Notes: generated by a model from the sequence alone, not told the origin. A stretch of 64,000 nucleotides of DNA from Panicum virgatum (GCF_016808335.1 NC_053145.1:24144258-24208257), one strand, 5' to 3'. Shown: positions 45,831-57,268, counted from the stretch's first letter. Numbers and translations are program-made.

Positions 45831-47179
45831 GCGGTTGCCATCTCTTTGTCAGAGTCCGCCTTGATCCTCTTGAGCTTTTCAATCTCATCTATGTTTCAGT
45901 ACATAAGAATCTTTAGATCCAGTACTAAGCTTTCCTCAATCATCAACGATTTAGTGAGGGCTGTGTACTCGATTAAAAGCGAAACTCTTATAAATACCAG
46001 ATGAATCAAACTAGTCGACTTCAATTTAGAAAGCAAAGACTAACCTCACTTAGCATTGGAGATCTTCTTTTTTTTCTCTTGGAAGTAGCGTTCTCAGACG
46101 TGAGCTTGTTCACCTACTCCCTCAGAGCGAGTAGCTCCGAGTCGTCCCGGGGATGGTTGCTCCCCTGCTCCAACAACTCCTGCCAAAGTGTAAAAGCAAA
46201 AATTTAGTATCTACTACTCGATCAAACAAAACAAAAGTACTCGAATTGTTCGATTACTTACTGCTAAGAGCTTGTGCGCAAGCTTCAACTTTTTTTCCTA
46301 TGGTAGGGCATTCCCGGTTAAGCAAGGGAAGTACTCGCCCTCACCACAGGGCCCGCCTCTATACGCGGTGCCCCTTCAATTTTCTCCACAGTATCCCCTT
46401 GATTTTGGGAATCTAGAGAAAAATTTGGGATACAAAAACCAATAAAACGAGAACAAAAATCGGAGAAAAGGCATAACAAGCTTACTTGTGGGGGTCTCCT
46501 TGGGGCACTTCTTGCCTCTTCCTTCCTCTGGGAGCTTTTCGCTCCCCTGCTCAGCATTTGGAGTTGGTGAATCGCGCAGCATGGAACTCACCATTTCCTC
46601 CACCTCACGAGCATCCACATCAGGAGTGCTCGAGGGCTTCTGCGCTAATGGTTTGGGGGCTGAAGTAACTTCAGTTGTCCCCCTAGCCTCCAAGAGCGCA
46701 TCGCTGAGAATCCACATTAGAGTTAAAATGTACTCGACACAAAGATAAAAATCTACAAACAAGTACTAAGAAACTTACGCAGATGCTCTTACTACGGAGA
46801 GCTTTTTTATGGCAAACTTGGGGAGCGGCTTATTGATTAGAGCACCGTCCCCGGTGTTTCCAGCATCACTAATATTGGAACTACTCGCCGGCGCAGATTT
46901 CTGCGGCAGAGTAGTCCTCGTCCCCTTTGACGAGTCTGCTGGGGTGGAAGGGACCTTGGTTCCCACCACAACATCATCCCTAGATGCTGTAGACCGTGGC
47001 ATCTTAGCCGCCGGACTTGAAAAGCAAAATACAGATTATGAAAGCAAATCGACAAACTTCAACAAAGTACTCAATTGCAACAAACTAGCCACCTACCTGT
47101 CGGTAGTTGTCTGCGCGGAGCTGTGACGCTTCCGCGCTACCAATCGGGTACCCTTCGGGTGATCCGCCCGGGTATCACC
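45831..47179 (-). pseudogene. PF04195 gene, middle exons
   Basis: Several exons with plausible splice sites lie here on the minus strand: 47179-47097 (exon 2, left half), 47015-46779, 46703-46486, 46412-46262, from 46179 leftward, and 45888-45836 (start of the coiled-coil exon). Exon text is low-complexity and Ser/Pro/Glu-rich (VSSMLRDSPTPNAEQGSEK). The exon at 46412-46262 has an in-frame TAA and the exon from 46179 an in-frame TAG. Element C cuts exon 2 on the right and element B cuts the coiled-coil exon on the left. Exon borders are by eye. Confidence 0.55.
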
Positions 47180-50100
47180 TGTGACACCCTAGGTGTCTGC
47201 ACATTAGTGTTGCATACCTTTTATACATCATGTGCTTGTTTTGCTTGAAAAAGGACCTTTTTGTAATTATAAAAGGTTATATGTGTAATTATGATTTTAT
47301 GCAAGGTCCTTTCTGCAGTTATATTTGAATTGGGTGTGCAATTATAGCTTTTGTGGAGGGTGCTTTTGCAAAATGTGGTGTAATCATTACATGGCAGAAA
47401 ACTTTTCAAATCAGCCCAAGATTGGAGTGAAATTTCATTGAAAAAGACAAATTCCTTTGAATTCAAATTCCTTTCTTTGTTTTCAAAATTAGCTCTCTAT
47501 ACTTTGGTCAAATAAATTTTTGCACAACATCAAAGTTGTAGATCTTGAAAAGTTGAACAACTTTCATGTTGAGCACTTTTTCATTTGAGCTTTAGTTTAA
47601 AAGTTATTGCTTATTTACAGTTTGGTCCCTGAAATTTTCAGAAATTGCAAACCAGCCCTTTTTCTTCTTCCTCCATCCCTCTCCTCTGTTTTTCTCTGCC
47701 GCCGCCGCAGAGCCTGTCGCCGGCGCCGTGGAGAGCCCGCCCGGCCGCCCTTTGCTCTGCGCTGGCGCCCACGCGTCGCCCCAGAGCTTCTCCACCGCCC
47801 TTGGCTGCGCGCTGGAGCCTCCCCTGCAGTGCCACGCCGCCCAGTGCCGCCGCATGGCCGCCACCGCGACGCCGCCGTGGAGCGCCCCCTGCAGAGGCCG
47901 CCGCCCTTCCCTAGCGCGCGCACAGGCACTACTTAAACCCCAGAGTCCTATTCCTCATGCCCTTTTGCTCTCTCCTCGTTCCCACGCCACAGAACGCCGC
48001 CGCCGTCACCCACAGAACCCCGGCGAGCTCACCTCGCTGCGGAGCCGCCTCACCGCCGCTCCTCCGCCCGCTCTGACCCCCTAGCAAGCACCGCTTCGCC
48101 CTCGCGCAACTCCCAGGCCACATCCCCACGCCCGAACCCCACCGGAGCCACCCCGCCGCCGTGCTCCGAGCCCGCAAGCCGCCGCTCGCCGTCGAACCGC
48201 CATCTCCGGCCCTCCTCTCGAGCTCCAAAGCCACCCAGAGGTGCGCCTTGGTTTCCTTAACCACCCACGCCCCTCCACTCTCGCCGCCGGCGCTCACCAT
48301 CGCCGGATTTGACCGGCCATCCTCCCTCTGATCTTTTCCCCATGGCCGAGGACCCCGTGCTAGAATTTGAGAAACCCCAGGGGGTTTTCTGAGTAGTCAG
48401 TGACACATTTGAATAGTGCTATAGGGACTTGTTTGTAATAGTTTGCTGCAAACTTTGAAATTCTATATCAATTCATAGGAAATTCGTAAAATAGAAAATA
48501 TTGATGTTTTGGAATCCTCTTGATGAGCTCTATGCAGTAGAACCATAATATGTTAGGCTTTAGTTGCAAGTTTTTGCTGAAAAATTTGATTTGTGTTACT
48601 AGCGCATATATATTAGTTGTTTTTATCTTTTTCTTAGCTACTGTTTGAAAGATTGTCTTGCTCTGAAACTTTTATGGTGGTTTGCTATTATAACACTAGT
48701 ATTGATATAAATATTTCATGGTCAGTTCTCTGTTGTAGCTATTTATTTGATTTAATCCTTGTTTAGTAGACTTTATTTATGGTAAATAGTTTCTGTTCGT
48801 AATAAATCATGAAAATATTTATGCATGTTCTTCTTGAGTAGTTTAGCTTGTCCAGGAAGTTTGAGCCTCAGTTCATGAATAGAACAGGAGCTAAAAATGA
48901 ATCTTGCTAATCTGTTGTTCTGTTTTGTTTATTTTATCATAATTATTTGTATGTAGATAAAATCATGAAAATTTCACAGTAGCTAGATAATTTCTGTGTA
49001 GATCTCCTATTAAATTTTGAGCTTCTGATTTGTTCTAGTTTGACCTGTATAATTCAAGTTTGTTCTATGTGCTGTCTGAATGATTGATTTGTTCTGATTA
49101 AATGGTTAGATGTTATGGCATGATTTTTACAGGCTAGATTACTTTGTTCATGTTCTGTTTTGTGAAATTTTGGCAGAATTTATTACTGGTTATGATCTGA
49201 GTGTTTAATTTATTGGCAAACCATGTTTTGTTTGTTATAGAAAACCACCCCCACTTGTTTATGGAGTAGTCAACATCATTTGTGCTGTTGATCATGATGC
49301 CTTGTGTAGTTAGGTTTGTTAGTTAACTACTCTATAAACGCTTGCCCATGTGTGTTTTTAATGTTGTTCTTGCATTACATATAGACACGACTGCCTTATC
49401 GGACGGGACGTACGAGCTGATCCCGGAGTCTGACGGAGGTGATCTCGAAGCTCAAGCAAACGCCGCTGAACTAACTGAAGCCCCGAACCAGAGTTCGGAA
49501 GAGCCTAGAGCTGAAATAGTTAGCAACTACCGAGAAGGCAAGCCCCGGACATAACCTATATTTCAAATTATTACCATTTACTGTTATTACTTGCTTATGC
49601 ATTTATAGTTCTTAGGATTTGAATTGAAACCCTAGATGCATGATCCTAGGAACCTATGTACTGAAAACTAGACTTGAGTTCGACTACTTGCTAAGCTTAT
49701 AGGACCGGTAAAAGTCGAGTGATTGCCTGTCACTCGCGAGCTTTATAGGAATTACTTGTTTACTTTCTGTTATCAATATAAGGACGACGGACGGGGTCGT
49801 GTTCGATATCATGACCTTTGGTGAGACCCCGTCTGTATTGATGAACTTGCTAAGGTCGCGGTGTGTGGTAGCGGTGGTTAAGTTTTTGAAAGTACTAGCC
49901 ACATGCCGTAAATATGGTACGCGGCAAGCCTAGTAGCCGATTGGACTGGGGAGTGGATATACCTGACACTCTCTCTTAGGGATATGTTTTATTTTTATGT
50001 TGCGCAACACTGCGACTTCAAGGGACAAGGGTGGACCTCGTAGAAGGGTGGACCTTGGAGCCCTGTAGTCGGGGAGAGTGTTCCTATCCACAAGCTGGAA

Positions 50101-51028
50101 AGAAAGGTCAATGGTTGTTTGGGAACGACCCGACGGTGTTCCAGACGTGTGTGCTAGGTTTATCCTTGCAAGGTTGAATTTCGATTCAGAATCGTCCGCC
50201 TCTCACGATGATATGAGATTGCTTGATCCCTTTGCCACACAGAGTAATAAGAGCAACATTACTATGATTAAACTTGATGTTTGCTTAAATTTCTACCATG
50301 ATTGTTTAGTAGTTGCTTACATAGAATGGTTAATCAACTAGAATCTTGAAAGCTAAAACTTGAAAGTAAGGACCTACTCTTTATTGCTTTTCAAGAAATT
50401 GGAGTGGCATGGATCCAACTGACCCAAAAGGAAAACCAGAGCCTCACAAACCTTGCATAGTCTAGCTATAGTGGGCTACTTAGACCCGTTGACGGTTAAG
50501 TCTTGCTGAGTATTAGAATACTCAGCCTTGCTGTTGAACTTTCTATCAGGTATGAGTTTTGAGGATCAGATCGCTAGCTTGACCTACCCTTGCTCGTTGC
50601 CTCCTGGCTGGTCCGTAGAGTGGGATACGTCTGCGACCGGCAATGACTATGACGAGTGATACCATGCTTGGGCTAGCCTGGTGTCCTTTTGCGACGTATT
50701 GTAGCCGTCGTGTTTTTTCTTCCGCTGTTTTAAACTCTGAACTTTTCATTATGGCTTGTATAACTGTTTACTAAGGTTGGTCTTGTAATAATACTTTAGA
50801 ACTGGCTTGTAATAACTTTTATGCCTGTGATGTAAAAATTGTGGTTGTAATATCTCTGGACTCGTCTTCGTGCGGGATATGCTTGTTCGATCCAAAAACC
50901 GGTGGTTGTATCGGGACGTTACCCGACAGACCAAGGATTGTTCCGTTTGAAATGCGTTTGAGCCGGTGTTGCCTTTATGGTGATGGCCTGCGCACTTGAG
51001 CCGGGATAATTCAGGTGGTTCTGCCACA
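47180..51028 (+). repeat. Element C 5' LTR, 3849 bp
   Basis: Bounded by TGTGACACCCTAGG and GGTTCTGCCACA. A TATA-like CTACTTAAAC lies near 47930, followed by GC-rich candidate exon 1 to the donor at 48240 (CAGAG|GTGCGC). Its frame in phase with exon a is stop-free from 47937 but lacks an ATG. Confidence 0.9.
49385..50659 (+). CDS. LTR-encoded ORF, exons a and b (element C 5' LTR)
   Basis: Exon a 49385-49537 follows TACATATAG and ends CGAGAAG|GCAAGC, a GC donor. Exon b 50550-50659 follows TTTCTATCAG and ends with TGA. Intron 1012 nt, phase 1, frame open across the junction. Exon a has ALSDGTYELIPESDGG and an acidic Ala/Glu-rich middle; exon b has FEDQIASLTYPCSLPPGWSVEWD. It is homologous to the element B peptide. 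Downstream sequence is T-rich with TTGTAATAA-like motifs, as in plant 3' ends. Start codon not identified. Function unknown. Confidence 0.58.
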
Positions 51029-51030
51029 GC

Positions 51031-51042
51031 TGGTATCCGAGC
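51031..51042 (+). other. Primer-binding site, initiator tRNA-Met type, element C
   Basis: TGGTATCCGAGC, two bases after the 5' LTR; one mismatch to TGGTATCAGAGC. Confidence 0.75.
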
Positions 51043-52294
51043 TACAAGTGTACACCAGAGGTGTTGGAACCTTAAAAATCGTTTTCCGTATAAAATTGGA
51101 ACAGCAAAGAATTTCGGAAAGCTACGTTGGATTCGTTAAGGGTTGTGCATAGAACGTAAAGTCCTAGGGAATTTACGGGAATTACTAGGTGGTTATTTAT
51201 GTTTGGTTTATGTTATCTGACTTCCAGCACTTTACTTTTTGTCAAACCATACTCACAAGCAACTCTTAATTCTTGTAACGACGCACCTACGTTGAGGTAA
51301 GAAGGTAAGGATCCTCAGTCAGCTGAGGGAGTCTGACCTTCCCGTCGGTGATGCGAGCCGAACGCTGCCCTCAAGCAGTGGCTTACTTGAGGTGCTTCCA
51401 ATATACCGACTATTAGTTGACTATATTGGAAGTAAAGTGTGCTCAATCAGCTGAGGGAGTCTGACCTTCCCGTCGGCGATGCGAACCGAACGCTGCGCTC
51501 AAGCAGTGACCTACTTGAGCTGCTGCCAATATACCGATCTCGGTCGACTATATTGGGAGTAAAGGAACTCGTGAATACGCCACTGAGTAGCGTATGTTAA
51601 CGTTGGCCATACGGCGGAAATTGTATGGCTGCCGCTTCTATAGTGAGCGGTAATGTTTGGGGACGCTTTCATGAGTGCTGGCATGAAAGGTTCATTGGAT
51701 ATATATATGTTCTGTCAATCTTATGCAGGTACACTAACCACGATTCGATAAGTTAAGAACGGTTAGAATGTATCGACTAGCTATATAGGGAGAGCCGTAT
51801 TTATGTATGCCACCGTGCTAACCACATAAGCCCAACGATAGTTGGCAATTGTTTATCTTGTGAGGACGGTCAGGACGTGCATGCATATCTAGTCGATGTT
51901 TGAATTGGTTCTTAGTGTTTGAAGTTGTTACCTAAGCTTTGTAAGGAATTTCTATTATGAATCCTCATAGATAAGTATTAGTGTGCTTAAATCATGAGTG
52001 AGTTAAATTTTGATTCTAGTAGCATGCTTGTTAAATGCTTAGGTTTCCTTGGATGAAAAGTATGGTTTTGAGTCTAGAGTTCACCCTAAGCCCCATCTTG
52101 TTATAAGGATCTTTTCATTCCTTAAAATCTCAAATGATGAACCAGTACTGATTGTGGTTTATTATTCTCCAAATTTAGAACCATGTCATCTTTTGAATTA
52201 GGATCACATTTGCTTTACCGCAGTCTTCTTAAAGCTTTATTTGAGAAGTCTTGAGATAATCACATTACTCACATTTGAATCCTTTTTGATTCAG
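51043..52294 (+). other. 5' leader of element C with conserved splice donor
   Basis: About 1.25 kb. It contains the 128-bp tandem duplication at 51319-51564 and the donor TATGCAG|GTACACTAAC at 51728/51729. The leader ends in TCCTTTTTGATTCAG before the aORF ATG (predicted intron 566 nt). No reading frame supported. Confidence 0.5.
51319..51564 (+). repeat. Tandem duplication of a structured leader segment
   Basis: Unit 1 (51319-51446, 128 bp) and unit 2 (51447-51564) both begin TCAGCTGAGGGAGTCTGACC. Each contains a hairpin CTCAAG/CTTGAG and a hairpin CCAATATA/TATATTGG. Element B has a single copy of this module at 41056-41180 (read on the minus strand). Confidence 0.8.
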
Positions 52295-53197
52295 ATGGCG
52301 GCTTGTCCCCAGATGTATTGGGATGAGGAGGGAAATGCTCATACCGACTGTCTGTACTGGGAGGGTTTTCCGAGGATTCTTTGGGATTCACTCCGTATCT
52401 TCCACTACCCAGATCCACCCCAGTACACGGGACGCCAGTTTTCTGAGGATGAAATTCAGAAGAACAGAGTTACCATGACCATTCCTCAGCACCCCACCTT
52501 GGATTGGCCACCTATTGATATTGAGGTGGTGGGATATCGTTTGGTGGATGCTTTTGAGACGGCAGCCCTCAGAGCTATTACTACTTTTTGTGAGCACCAT
52601 CCTGAGGAGGTAGCTGCATATCCTATTGGTTTGTTTCCAGCTGTCAGTGCTGGTAATGCAGAGTGGCTCTTCAGGACCACACACTTTGGGCACTTAATTG
52701 GAGATGTAGTTGTGGAGACTATTCAGGCAGTAGTCAGATATATGAATGCGCAGTCTCACTACCAAATACTTCAGCAGTGACACATGGAGCAGGTGAAAGA
52801 CTTAGCTCAGTCCTTCCAGTGAGGTCTTCGTTTGAGGGATACTCAGATTCAGGGACTTCAGGATGCCGTTGCTGGTAGGGATCAGGCCATTGCACAGTTT
52901 GAGCATCTGGCTTTAGAGCATGGTGCTGAGATAGAGCAGCGCAACACAGTTATTGGTTTTCTTCAGGGGTAGGTGAGTGAGCTTCAAGCAGATTGGGCTG
53001 ACGCTTTAGCCCATATTGGTGCGCTCCAGGAGCAACTAGATGTTCCAGCCGCGCCTGCAGCAGCAGAAGAGGACCCAGAGGAGATTGAGGGAGTTTCTGA
53101 CTTGGATTCGGAGCACGCACTTGCTGAGCCTAACCCTCAGCCGGACGACTCTTCTTCCGGCAGTGCCTCTTCTGTGGGCAACCTCGACGACTTCTAG
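52295..53197 (+). pseudogene. Accessory ORF (aORF) of element C, three nonsense codons
   Basis: The ATG at 52295 (MAACPQMYWDEEGNAH) directly follows TTTTTGATTCAG. The N-terminal domain aligns with the element B protein: LYWEGFPRILWDSL, VTMTIPQHPTLDWPP and ALRAITTFCEHHPEE. The frame is then closed by TGA at about 52778, another TGA and a TAG. It continues in the same frame through a coiled-coil-like part to the acidic EEDPEEIEGVSDLDSE and a final TAG at 53195. The three stops fit C-to-T changes of Arg or Gln codons. No frameshift is seen, so decay is recent. Confidence 0.75.
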
Positions 53198-53837
53198 GCG
53201 TCTTAGACTTTTCCTAGATAGTTGTGTTTTCTCTTATTGTAGCATTTGTACATAGGGAAGTGATGTTGTAAAATAGCCCTAGGAAGGAGTACCACTTGTT
53301 GTATTATATGTGGTAAGGATGTATGATGCTAGGTTGTATGAGAAAGGCTACTTTGGGATGTAATATAAGTAGCGACTACCAGTTTGAAAATCATGATCTT
53401 CCTACTTGCCAAATCTCTTCATTTGTGCATTTCCACGCTGTTTGATGAATACTAAGATATTGCAAATTTTGTGGCATGTATGCTCATCAAATTTTAGACT
53501 GTTGAATCTATGAGGCTATATTTTAGTCCAATCACTTTTATGATCTCTGTTGATTAGCAACGTAGCACAGAACGGTGAAGAGTGAATTGCTAGATTAGCT
53601 TCTTTACCCTTGTACTCTCAGCATTGAGTATCAATACGATGGAGCATGAAGCCATCTAACAGTTGACCAATTCTGAGTTTTATGGGTTGTACAATTATAT
53701 GTTGAGCATATTGTGCTACACCGCATTTAGTTAAATTCTACTGATTTTATTTTGATATCCAATGTTTGATCACTGCATTTACCATTGATTTTGGGAGCAA
53801 GAGAAATGTATCTAATGGATGTCTTCCATAATTACAG
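53198..53837 (+). other. Spacer between aORF and gag, element C
   Basis: About 640 bp, AT-rich, no supported reading frame. It ends CTTCCATAATTACAG before the gag ATG. Confidence 0.5.
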
Positions 53838-56800
53838 ATGGTTGGTCAAACTCGTGGAACGCCTGAAGGCTTCGGCCGTGAGAGTGGCAGTGGATCTCAG
53901 CAGCCACCGCCACCACCGTCGAATCTGCACGAGTTGATGGCCATGCAGACTGAGCTGCTTCGTCAGTTGGTCCAAGGGCAACAAAATCAGCCCCGCCAAC
54001 ATCATGGAGGTCGGGATGCTCAACCCGCGGGTTACCAGGAGTTCTTTGGTACCCAACCTCCACTCTTCAGCCGATGACCCACTGGATGCTGATGCTTGGC
54101 TTCGTACTATCAATTCCAAGTTTGCTCTGTTAGCGGTACCGTGTGCTGATGCCAACAAGGCCCACTTTGCCGCCCAACAACTTCGTGGTCCTGCACGCAT
54201 ATGGTGGGATCATTATTGTGAGATGCAGCCTGCTGAGCATGTCATCTCTTGGGAGGAATTTCGAACTGCCTTCAGATCACATCATATTCCTGAGGGACTG
54301 ATAGAGAGAAAGTTGAATGAATTCTGGGCTCTAAATCAAGGAACCCGCAGTGTTCTTCAATATGCACAGACTTTCAATCACCTGTGCCAATATGCGGGCC
54401 ATCATGCTGATACGGATGCCAAGAAACGTGACCATTTTCTTCGTGGCCTCACTACCAAGCTCAAGGAACACCTGAACCTTGTTCAGCCCAACACCTACAA
54501 TGAGCTGGTCAACCTAGCAATTACTCAAGAGGACTGCATCACTGCCCATCATGCTGAGAAGAAGCGGAAGGCACCCACAGGACCCTCGAGTGCCCAGCCA
54601 CCGAGGTATCGTCTGGTGCAAAATACTCCACCCAGACCTCCACAGGGAAATGCCCCAGTGGGCAAGCTTGTCTTTAGGCCGCCCCAACAGCAGGGAGGAT
54701 TCAGACCTCCAGTGCCTCAGCAGCAGCAATAGCAACAGCAGCAGCAGCAGCAATCTAGTCCAAGGCCGAATGCCCCACAGTTCAATAGTGGGAATGGTAA
54801 TAATCGATGGTTCAACTGCGGCAGTACATCTCACTTTGCCAAGAATTGTCCGCAGCCCAGAAGGAATAATCCAGGGCAAAACTCCAACTAGAACGACAAC
54901 AACAAGGGCAAGGGCAAGAGGCAAATGCTGCAAGTCCGGCAAGGGCGAGTTAACTTCACTACTCTCGCAGACCTTCCAGAAGGAGCACCAGTTATGACGG
55001 GTACTTTTTCTATCCACAATAAACCCGTAGTCATATTATTTGATTCTGGTGAAACGCATAGTTTTATAAGTGCCAAATTTGGAGGAAGAATAGGATTGGA
55101 CTTTTGTCATACTAAGGGATCTTTTATGATAACAACTCCTGGTGGGAAGATAGCTTCCAATCAAATCACTACACATGTACCCCTTAAGTTGGGTAGTAAA
55201 GTGATAAAGACAGACTTGATTTTGTTGAATTTAGAAGGCATGGATGTTATTTTGGGTATGGATTGGATGACTAAACATAAAGTACTGTTAGATATTTCTT
55301 CCCGAGCTGTCGAGATAGATTCACCACATCAAGGAGCCACCATACTCTATCTACCACAACGAGAGTGCTTCAACTCTTATGCTTATGCTACAAAAGAAAT
55401 TAAACTTGAAGATATCCCTGTTGTGTGGGAGTATGCGGATGTATTTCCAGATGACTTGCCTGGAATGCCTCCTGATAGAGATATCGAGTTTGTTATTGAA
55501 CTTCAACCCGGTACCCGCCCCTATTTCTAAGAGGTCGTATCGAATGCCTCCAAATGAGTTAGCAGAATTGAAAGTCCAACTCCAAGACCTTCTTGACAAG
55601 GGCTTTATACGTCCAAGTTCTTCACCCTGGGGATGTCCAGCCCTGTTTGTGAAGAAGAAAGACAACAACTTGAGGCTATGTGTTGATTATCTTCGTTCTG
55701 GCTACCACCAAATAAAGATTAGGCCTTGTGATATGCCAAAGACTGCTTTCTCGACCAGATATGGACTTTATGAATATCTGGTTATGTCTTTTGGTCTTAC
55801 CAATGCCCCAGCATATTTCATGTACTTGATGAATTCAGTCTTTATGCCGGAGCTGGATAAATTCGTCGTAGTATTCATTGACGATATTTTGATCTACTCC
55901 AAGAATGAAGAAGATCATGCTGAGCATTTGCGTATCGTTCTTCAACGATTACGAGATCATCACCTTAGAAAGCAAATTCTTGACGAAGCCCATCTATCGA
56001 AGTTTTCGATTCATCCAGGTAGTACAAAGATGTACCAAGACCTTAAACAAAATTTTTGGTGGACTCGAATGAAAAGAGAGATCGCCAGATATGTTTCTGA
56101 GTGTGATGTCTGTAAAAGAGTTAAGGCTAGTCACTTGAAAGTAGCTGGTACTCTCCAACCTTTACCCATTCCGTCCTGGAAATGGGAGGACATCAGTATG
56201 GATTTTATTGTCGGTTTACCGAACACTTCGCAGAAGCATGATTCTATTTGGGTAATCGTTGATAGACTCACCAAGACCGCTCATTTTATTCCAGTGCATA
56301 CAACTTATTCTGCCAAAAGGTATGCAGAGATTTATCTCGATCAAATTGTTCGTTTGCATGGAGTTCCAAAGACAATCATTTCTGATCGTGGGGCTCAGTT
56401 TATTGCACGTTTCTGGGAGCAATTGCAAGAATCCCTTAGAACTAAATTGATTCGTAGCTCAGCTTATCATCCACAAACAGATGGGCAAACCGAGCGAATC
56501 AATCAAATCCTTGAAGACATGTTGAGGGCATGTGCTATTCAATATGGCAAGAGCTGGGACAAATGCCTAGCACTGGCAGAATTCTCGTATAATAATAGTT
56601 ATCAATCCAGCTTGCAAATGGCACCATTTGAAGCGTTATACGGTCGAAGGTGTCGAACTCCTTTGAGTTGGTCACAAGCTGGAGAATGCAAAATCTTTGG
56701 GCCAGATTTAGTCTCTGAGGCAGAGGAGAAAGTCAAAGTTATCCAGACTAATCTTAAAGCAGCCCAATCAAGACAAAAAAGTTATGCAGACAAAAGAAGA

Positions 56801-57268
56801 GATCCTTTACAATTCGAGGTAGGGGATTTCGTATATTTACAAGTATCTCCTACTAGAGGTGTTCAACGTTTTGGCGTAAAAGGGAAATTAGCACCCCGAT
56901 ACATCGGACCTTTTGAAATTATCGAAACTTGTGGACCAGTTGCCTACCGACTTCGTCTTCCTTCTCAGTTGGCCGCCATTCATGATGTCTTCCATGTATC
57001 ACAACTCCGGAAGTGCACCAGGGTGCCTACTGAGATCCTTGAACCACAAGATATCGAGATTGAATCCGATCTATCCTATGCGGAGTATCCAATCAAGATT
57101 CTTGACACCAAAGAAAGAAGTACTAGAAGGGAGAAGATTAAAATGTACAAAATCCAATGGAATCATCATACTGAAGAAGAAGCGACTTGGGAGACTGAAA
57201 ATTTTCTCCAAAGAAACTTTCCCGACTTCCTTAGAACAAATCCAGGTATCAAACCTTTCCATTATTAG
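53838..57268 (+). pseudogene. Gag-Pol of element C, broken with two in-frame deletions
   Basis: The ATG at 53838 (MVGQTRGTPEGFG) matches element B. Breaks against B: about 5 nt lost near 54070, TAG at 54730-54732 in a glutamine run, first zinc-knuckle Cys replaced by Trp (WFNCGSTSHFAKNC), TAG at 54889-54891, protease DSGET for DSGAS, and one extra C near 55512. From there the frame is open to TAG at 57266. In it, 34 residues of reverse transcriptase are missing at about 55691 (B residues 614-647), and about 323 residues are missing at about 55971 (B 739-1061), removing the thumb, all RNase H and the connection. FIDDILIYS, the integrase zinc finger and core, and the chromodomain remain. Not functional for reverse transcription. 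Confidence 0.85.

Noticed and set aside
51319..51564. CRISPR-like repeat pair
   Set aside because: Two long imperfect tandem units in a plant retroelement leader, without short regular repeats and spacers.
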